NCBI GenBank assembly: GCA_933207985.1
Contig: OW240914.1
Span: 131,809,905-131,873,904 of the forward strand
Source: Pelobates cultripes
Lineage: Eukaryota > Chordata > Amphibia > Anura > Pelobatidae
Direction of reading: 5' to 3'
Length of the DNA stretch: 64,000 nt
The first letter of the stretch is position 1. Each line of letters opens with the position of its first letter. A program made the position numbers and the translations under genes. This document shows positions 57,105-64,000 of the stretch, piece by piece. The notes under the pieces were generated by a model. It had not been told where the DNA came from, made no database searches, and saw only the letters and a list, made by a program, of their open reading frames with translations.

Positions 57105-57809
57105 AGACTTCAGTGTTTGCTTGCAGTCCTTGGCAAATGAGGCACCAGGTGCAAAGGAGATCTTTAGGATGATGATGGCCCTGAAAGTGACATTTGCTTT
57201 TAAGTGTATTGTGAACAGGAATCTATAGTTCTTCAATTCTAACAAACACAATGTACTAACCCTGACCTAAAACAGATATTAAAGGGACCAATTGGCTGAT
57301 TTTATGATTTGAATTTTCCATTTCGTCAGACGTGGTGACTGTTCTGGCATTTTCCTCTTCAGTTCTGTCTAATTTCCCCGCCCAAAGGGAACTCCCAGAC
57401 CAGTTTTCCTAGTCTCCTGTCGCCACAAGTTTGTAGTTTTATTTTAGATCGGAAACAAACTATATACATTCATATTCCTGATTTAGTCCTAATGTGTGGG
57501 GTTCTCTTTCCCTAGTAGTTGTTGCGTAAAGGTACATGGTAGGCTACAATTGATCCATTTTATAGATTCAAACATTCAATCTCAAAGGATATTTATCTTA
57601 GAAATTTGTATTGCATGTATAACCATATGGTTTGTGAGTGTTTTTGTTGATTTAGGGTTCCATCTGTCAGGAATTTTTTTTAAGTAAAATGAATCTCTAG
57701 TTTAAGTACCTATTACCACACAGAAATGCTTCCAGGCTATGTCCTTGCTTGACTGGGTCACATTAATTGCCTAAGATTATTAAAGGGTTACTCAATGCAT
57801 CATAACCAC
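57105..57809. other. Intron 2 sequence, nothing recognised
   Basis: AT-rich; no exon was recognised. Confidence 0.45.
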
Positions 57810-58757
57810 TACTTGACAAATCCCAGGTCGCCATGGCGACTAAAAATTTTGCCCTGGTGCCTGGGATTTGTCAGCTTTTTATCTAAAACGGCCGACTGGG
57901 CAAATAATGGAGCCGGCTGTCCACCCGCGGGAGCATGCTACAACCCTCAGTGAGCCGGCCACCCTGGGCTCTATGGAGGCTGCCGGCTTAGTGAGCGTTG
58001 TAGTTGTCCGCCCTCGGCTTTATGGAGGCTGGGGCAGCGTGCAAGGTAGCAGTGATCTTCCAGCGGCTCCTTTCTGCTCCCTTGCTCTGTTTAATGATGC
58101 CGATAGCTGGAATAGGACGTCATTCCGGCCCCGGTATCACGTAGCAGAGAGAAGCTGCAGGTAGATTACTGCTCCCTCGCATGCAGGAAGAGAGAGCATC
58201 CCCACTGGACCCGGAGGAAAGTGCACTCAGCTGTCCCAAAGGTATGGAAGCTGGGTGGATTAAAATAAAAAAATTAAATTTGTGTGTGCGCCTCTGTCAG
58301 TGTGTGTGTGTGTCTGTTTAGATCCCTCCCCCCAATGATCACATGATTGGTGTTTTTACTCACCTTTTTTTCCCTACGCCGTGCAGGTTTTGCCGTGGCT
58401 TGTCCCGCCTCTATTGCCGAGTTCATCAATCTTTATGATCTCAGCTAAGCCAATGCTTTCCCATAAAAAAGCATTGGGTGAATATTGAGCATGTTCTGTA
58501 TGGGTAACATTCAGCGCCTCCATGCAGAGCACTGACACAGGACTCTCTGGTGGCCGTCTGTGTGACAGCCACTAGAGGTCTTAGTAGGCAGCAATGTAAA
58601 CACTACCTTTTCTCTGAAAATACAGCCTTTACATTGCAACGGCTATAGGCACCAGAACCACTACATTAAGCTATAATGGTTCTGGTGACTATAGTCTCTG
58701 TTAAAAAAACAACTTTTTTTTAGCTGGTTCTTTGATTCCGAACAAATTTGTCAAGCC
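57810..58757. mobile_element. Probable hAT-like element with CTTGACAAAT ends
   Basis: The left end 'acttgacaaatccc' (about 57812) and right end 'caaatttgtcaag' (58742-58755) are complementary. The left half (57880-58240) is GC-rich unique sequence without a domain, and a TTAA MITE copy sits in the right half (58430-58704). A second 'gggatttgtcag' inside (57862-57875) makes the left end a short hairpin. No target duplication was identified. Confidence 0.5.
58430..58704 (-). mobile_element. TTAA MITE family copy, reverse orientation
   Basis: The motifs 'ccaatgctttcccata', 'gtgtgacagccactagagg', 'tttacattgca' and 'ccagaaccactacattaagc' run in reverse family order. The copy ends in 'tatagtctctgttaa' with TTAA at 58701-58704. 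Confidence 0.7.
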
Positions 58758-59615
58758 CTTTGCTAGGAGTACCCTGGCCCCTTTTACCCTGTCATCCAGT
58801 GACTACATTCGACTACTGCAGAGTTGCAGAAGGTGGATGTCTTATCTTGCCGGCCATTCACTGGCGGAGGGCTTCAGCTGACCAATCTTCAGCCAATGAA
58901 TGCATTTATGTGCATAAAACTATGCACATAATGGATGTCAGCCAGCATTGTATCCTTTGACACTGCTAGAGGTAGAATTGCATCTCCGGTAGCAAAGGTG
59001 CTAAACTGTGTATGTGCAGTGTTTCAAAGCGAAATGCTTCACATACAGACTACAGCACCATGACCACTTCAAATCACTGAAATAGTGTTAAACTAGAGGT
59101 ATAGTTAGTCTCTATGAAAGCTGAAATGAAAATAAACATTTTATTTTTTTGGAGGAAAAAGAGGGCTGGGTAAGCAATGATTATAAATGTGGAGAATTTC
59201 AAGAATTTAAACCATTATTTTGCCATGCCTTCTATTATTGCAATGTGAGTATATCTCATGTCTGATTCTTAACTACTAGCCAAGCAAGGCCTGAAAGTTA
59301 GAGGCATAGAACCAGTATAGGGGTGGGTGAGGTTGTTGTGCGCATTTCTATAATTGCAGGTATGTGTGTTTGTCAATAAATGCCAGGATATTTTTGATGG
59401 TTAGTATACACTTGTGCTTACTGCTGCCACTCTGAGAGGTGTGTTCAATAGAGCGCATACTAGACTTGCATACTGGCCAAAAAAAACAGTGTACAAAACA
59501 TACAAAACCCTCCAGTCACAGAGCACATCAAAATGATGAGCACTAAATGGGTGGCTATTTTCAAACACACATTCCTATGTGTGCATGGCTTACATTTTTT
59601 GAGTCCTATGCTACT
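58758..59615. other. Intron 2 sequence, nothing recognised
   Basis: A scrap at 59035-59085 (ttcacatacagactacagcaccatgaccacttcaaat) is repeated at 45952-46000, so it is a dispersed repeat of unknown class. No exon was recognised. Confidence 0.45.
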
Positions 59616-59623
59616 AGCTAGAC

Positions 59624-60385
59624 CAGGATTAGGCAAACTATGGTACGTTTGCCATGCACAGCACTTGAAATGTCTTTGCACGGCACTCAAGACTGCTAGA
59701 GCCAAACAAGCTCTGGCCTATCAGGAGTCCCAGTGAAACTTCAGATATTTGCGAATACAAAAATGTGGTGAAGGGCAATCTTCGATTTATGCATTACAGC
59801 ACGCAGAAGAAGTGATCTCATATCCCCTCCTCCCAGCACTTTGAATAGGAATCCACACTGTAGTAGAGCAGCCCGCAGCGGCTGTTGCAACTTCTGCCCT
59901 TGACCAGTACCTGGCCAGCCTGGTCCCCATTGGAACCCAGGGAAGCCACCCACACTGCTAGATTTTCACAGAATAACCCTCTGCTCATACAAATAATACA
60001 AACATACACACAATTCCCACAAACTCAACACCACTTACAATCCACATGCAGCCTCTTACATGCAATACCCCAAACAGCCCCTCAAATACACACACTACCA
60101 AACACACAATGGGACATATCCATTTACACACAATTCCACAAGCAGCCACCATACACAGGACACATTCATAGGTATCATACACAACACCACAAACTACTTG
60201 TGAACATATACAAAATAATAGCTCATATACTCACAAATACTATACAAAGCAACTCTATTATAAATAACACAAGCAGAAAACGGCAACAAACACTCCTCAA
60301 TTTAAAAAAAAAAATAGGACCTGCACGCTACGGGACATCACAATCTTATTTCGGCACAGTGCTGCTAAAAGGTTGCCTACCCCTG
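59624..60385. mobile_element. hAT-like element with perfect 8-bp target duplication
   Basis: The ends are CAGGATTAGGCAAAC and, at the right, aggttgcctacccctg (near complement). They are flanked by an exact 8-bp duplication agctagac at 59616-59623 and 60386-60393. The element is 762 bp, has a CA-rich core (59995-60270), and encodes no transposase. It is in intron 2 of PPP2R2A. Confidence 0.9.
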
Positions 60386-60393
60386 AGCTAGAC

Positions 60394-61190
60394 CATGAAG
60401 GTTACTCACCACTACCAGTTTGGAGGGTTTATGGGTGAATTCTACTAGCCATCCTGAATTTTCGTATGCCCAAGGCTAGTGTTGAGCGGAAATTTTGATT
60501 TGTGTGTATAGACATATGTCCTCCTTGTGCTCTTATTGAAAATCCTTTTTTCAGCTGGAGACTGCCTACGTGCACACACTTGATTTGGAACAAAGAACCC
60601 AGTTATATACTGCTGTTCTTTCATTTCCACTCATCTCAGTGTTGCACACTCTAGCTGCTTCCATGAGCAGTAGTATTTGATGACATTATGCAGTCTGTGA
60701 CTTGCTTAAAATGGATACAGTGCTATACATTGCTTTTAGTTTACTCAATTCAATGGCATATTGGCTGTATTAATCTATGGCCTTTACCTGCTTGGTATCC
60801 ACAGCAAAACATTTACTTCTTACTATCTGTGCTGCTACATAAGTGGTATAAAATACTTGTATGCTGTCTTCTGATATTTAAAAACCATGTTTATATCCGA
60901 CTTTTTATTGGTGGAAACTTAAAATGTGGTTTGTTATTGTATGTCTGTCCATTGAATTGTGAATCGTTCATATGAGCAGTTTGATTTTATAGGGAGGCAT
61001 AATCATGTGACCCTAACTTTAAAATACTTTAAAGACAATCATAATGTGTAGTTGCTTTTTTTTGTGAATTTTTATTTTTGTTGTGCATCTGCATTACAAT
61101 ACATTTTGCTAAATGAGAATGTGGAGGGGGGCCTACTGTCCTCCCTCTTCCCCATCTCCCACCCCTGAGCAGCTGGGGAACGACGATGAC
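60394..61190. other. Intron 2 sequence, nothing recognised
   Basis: AT-rich; no exon was recognised. Confidence 0.45.
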
Positions 61191-61194
61191 CACC

Positions 61195-61445
61195 TATTGT
61201 TGTTTGGAATTTTCCCACGCTGTGTAAAATGACACAGAGCATTCTGGTTGGATTTCAAGCCAACCAATCAGTGCCGTGACAGGTAAATGTAGAGACTTGC
61301 CTGTCAGTCTCTTCATTTACCTGTCAGAGCACTCTGTTTGGTTGGCTTAAACCAACCAATCAGAGTGCTCTGAGCCTAATTGCAGCGATATCCTGCCTAT
61401 GCTGGGCCGGGAGATCGTCCTCCTCTCCCTTCCACAACGCCTGTC
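61195..61445. repeat. Palindrome-rich repeat (AACCAATCAGAGTGCTCTG)
   Basis: A strong hairpin lies at about 61325-61371 (cagagcactctgtttggttgg ... ccaaccaatcagagtgctctg). A further inverted pair flanks 61280-61325 (acaggtaaatg ... catttacctgt). A related copy of the arm lies at 61215-61270. This is probably a foldback MITE; its class is unknown. Confidence 0.6.
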
Positions 61446-62027
61446 AGGCCACTTAAGTTTTCACATTAGTTTTTATTCTTTATGAGTAACTTAAAGTTCT
61501 GAATGAAAAATTATGCATCATAGCCGCTTGCATCATTTTCCTACATCTTGGAAGAGAAAGATGTTCTATCTTTTAATCATAAAATTCCTGCTATTACATT
61601 GGCACACACGAAATAAAATGACTTTCAGATCTTCAATGTGATGAGCATTTCAGTCATGCAGGACCTGATGAGGTTCAATAGACTGTAACCCATGAGTGGG
61701 CTGCTTTTCATCTGCATAATGGTCGCAGGTAGAGTCCTCTCCAGTCGCCCTCTCCATTCACCAGTTGCATTGTGTAATGCTTAGGCTGACACAAAGCATG
61801 AGGCTCAATGCACCAATACATAGTGATTGTCACAAGTATTTTTTGTTACTGAGATCCCACTGCATTGTTTGATATACTCTAAAATGTTCACCTCTGTCAC
61901 TCAACCATATATGGTTCGGAAAAACTGGCCAAAATTATGGCCAGTTTTTAAATGTTTAAAATTCAATTTGTGATATGCAGGTTATGTAAACACTATTTCT
62001 TGAGTTTCTGTCCCCAAGGAAAATTTC
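61446..62027. other. Intron 2 sequence, nothing recognised
   Basis: No exon was recognised. A short inverted pair 'actggccaaaattatggccagt' sits at 61924-61945. Confidence 0.45.
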
Positions 62028-62320
62028 TTAAAGGACAACTAAAGTCAGCCAGATCATCTATTCTCAGTGAAGTGGTCTGTATGCAATGGTGCTGTCGTTC
62101 TAACCTGCAGTGTACAACACCTCTACTAGTTGTCTTCCATATATGCACTAGAGCAACAGAGTAAAATGTGTTCACATGACGTGCAACTCAAAGGAAAGTA
62201 TTGAATTCAAAGCTTTCCTATGAGAAGAATTTGTATGTACGTACTGCCTGTTGTAGTTATGTGAGAAGTACTATTGAGCCATTCCTGGTAATGGGGAAAG
62301 TTGGTTTAAAACAGTTTGCC
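62028..62320 (+). mobile_element. TTAA MITE family copy, diverged
   Basis: Starting TTAAAGGACAACTAAAGTC, then 'cagtgaagtggtctg' and 'taacctgcagtgta'. The right part is eroded. Confidence 0.55.
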
Positions 62321-62764
62321 TTGTTACTTGGGTTCCAGTGGAACACAGGCTCTCCTCTACAGTAGGCTTAAGTAATCTTGCTTCTTCAGAGCTGCAGAAA
62401 TCAGATTCTATTCCTGCTATTCCTTCATTGCTGAGCGTTCTTTGCCAATGAATGCCACTCTTCGTGTAGAATTTTCCACAGAATTGAGTTTAGCCAGACA
62501 GAACTCTTGTTCTGAATTGGCTAATGGTGCCCCAGTGACACTGCTGTAGGTGGAGTTGCAACTCTGCCAACAAAAGGTTAAACTTGGCACGTGCGTTTCA
62601 TAGTAAAATGATGCACATACAGACTCCAGATGCCATGATATCCAAAAATCACTTGTCCTATAGGTTCATTACCTCCTCCCCCCCTTCTTGGTTCCTTTAT
62701 TGCAGAGTCTTTCATTTAGAATTGATTATATCCTGCTCTGTTAATTGCTTCCTAGAGTCTCCTA
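62321..62764. other. Intron 2 sequence, nothing recognised
   Basis: No exon or clear repeat was recognised. Confidence 0.4.
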
Positions 62765-62898
62765 CAGGTGTAGACAACCTTTGGCAGTCCAGATTTTGTC
62801 AATTACATCTCCCATGATGCCATACCAGAATTGTGGCTGAAAGCCCATTATGTGAGATTTAGTCCATAAACTCTTGTGTTGAAAGTTACCTACCCCTG
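62765..62898. mobile_element. Small palindromic hAT-like MITE
   Basis: The ends CAGGTGTAGACAACCTTTGG and 'gaaagttacctacccctg' are near complements, with complementary interior arms (acatctcccatgatgcc ...). The flanking 8 bases do not match. Confidence 0.65.
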
Positions 62899-64000
62899 CT
62901 ACTGTGTGTGATTACATTATAATTTAAAGTTAAAAATAAAGTTAAAGGGACACTCCAGTGCCTAAATTTTATAAAACTATTTAAAAAAATTTAAACTCCA
63001 CTATTTAGTAGATATACCCCAAATAATGTGTGCATTTTTAATTAGGTATATCTAAATATATATGTATTGGGGGGTGACAAGCTGCTCTTTTCCTCGTAAT
63101 TTTGTTGTATTCAGGAGTTGTGTATTTTGTTGTACCTAATGTAACAATGCAATGATTTGTGGACCCAGGACATACTTGAAAACGAGAGAAATCTCAATGT
63201 ATCTTTCCTGGTAAAATATTTTATAAATAAAAATAAATAAGTCTGTTGAAATAACAAAGCACTTTTTGAAGATGAGGTTTGTATTTGAGACCGACAATTG
63301 AGACTGAGATGTCAGTTGTGTGGTTATAGAAAAAAGTTATAGATGCTGCACATGATAACCAAACTCTGGAGTGGCTACACTCCTAGAATTAAATAAGTGG
63401 AAGGAAAGGGCAAGGCACTCCATGTTCTATATATCTGCATTTAATCAGCTCACTAGAGTGGAAATAATTCTCTCCTGTAGTTTTATGGCAAACTGTTCAT
63501 TGTTTGTATTTACTTGTGTTCATTGCAGATATTAAAGTATAGCGCTGTATATTTTAACCACGTACTGTTCAAAAACTCGCTGAATGTATTGTAATGCCAC
63601 AAATATCGTTGTTGCCTTAATTTGGAATGTGCCAGACAAGTTTTAATCAGAGCCGTTATGGACAAGGGACAATTGCTTCTGCACTTATCTTTTTTTATTC
63701 CTGATTGTGATAGAATGGTATCAATGCATTGGCTGTGGGAGTTATGATTAAAAAAACATTTCTAAAGCAAAGTAGAAAAAAATAAAGCAGCCAGTGCGCG
63801 AAAAAAAAATAAAAAAAAGCATTGGTTTGCATGGTGAGTGCCCCAATGTTAAACCACAACTCCTGAATTTTGTTTATGAATTATGTGACTCCACTGTGCT
63901 ATGACCAACAACTCAAGTTTAACCTTCAGTTGTTGGTTATGTATTGTTTTTTTTATGCAATGTTTACCAGTTCTATATTTGGTTAGGTTGAGCAGGCTGC
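62899..64000. repeat. Intron 2 sequence with a retroposon-tail-like repeat
   Basis: A block at about 62943-63240 starts 'ttaaagggacactccagtg' and ends 'atttcctggtaaaat...aaataaataag'-type sequence (63180-63240), which resembles the A-rich tail of a dispersed frog retroposon. The remaining sequence to 64000 is AT-rich, with no exon recognised. Confidence 0.45.

Larger units (their letters stand above)
50918..64000 (+). other. ppp2r2a: PPP2R2A intron 2, incomplete
   Basis: The intron starts with donor GTAAGT and runs beyond the window, so it is longer than 13 kb. It is filled with transposons listed separately. I searched by eye for the next exon, expected to encode a conserved ADIISTVEF-type stretch, and did not see it. 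Confidence 0.75.

Overview
This is vertebrate nuclear DNA, most likely from a frog (Anura). It is AT-rich, intron and intergenic in character, and packed with transposable elements: Tc1/mariner, hAT-like MITEs with CA/TG microsatellite cores, TTAA-flanked elements, DIRS tyrosine-recombinase retrotransposons, CR1/L2-type LINEs, an L1/Tx1-type ORF1 and a Penelope-like element. This mix and the recognisable repeat sequences are typical of anuran genomes. The species cannot be fixed from the sequence alone. No prokaryotic system, CRISPR array, tRNA or rRNA gene was seen.

Only one host gene is supported: the 5' end of PPP2R2A (B55-alpha regulatory subunit of protein phosphatase 2A), on the + strand. 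A CpG-rich promoter with two perfect cAMP-response elements lies at about 46.3-46.5 kb. Coding exon 1 (ATGGCGG, 46508-46514) splices over a 4.3-kb intron to exon 2 (50843-50917). Together they encode the first 27 residues. The rest of the window (50.9-64 kb) is intron 2; exon 3 was not found.

From 1 to 46.3 kb the window is intergenic and made of transposons. 0-2.5 kb: GC-rich retroelement 3' end and a Penelope-like fragment. 9.3-12.8 kb: L1-type ORF1, a Tc1 relic and a foldback hAT MITE. 14-17.5 kb: a decayed Tc1-like element followed by a complete Tc1/mariner element with an intact 338-aa DD37E transposase. 22-26.6 kb: two hAT-like insertions with perfect 8-bp target duplications, the second containing another hAT-like element. 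27.9-34.4 kb: a DIRS retrotransposon split by a CR1/L2 LINE, itself split by a hAT MITE. 34.4-36.2 kb: a truncated second mariner and another hAT MITE. 37.2-39.2 kb: a 2-kb TTAA-flanked palindromic element. 39.6-45.7 kb: TTAA MITEs, a LINE fragment inside a 61-bp minisatellite, and a decayed Tc1 element.

The interest lies in transposon archaeology: nested insertions that can be ordered in time, repeat modules shared between different hAT families, microsatellites carried inside hAT MITEs, and an apparently young mariner. Nothing seen amounts to a clearly new biological system.
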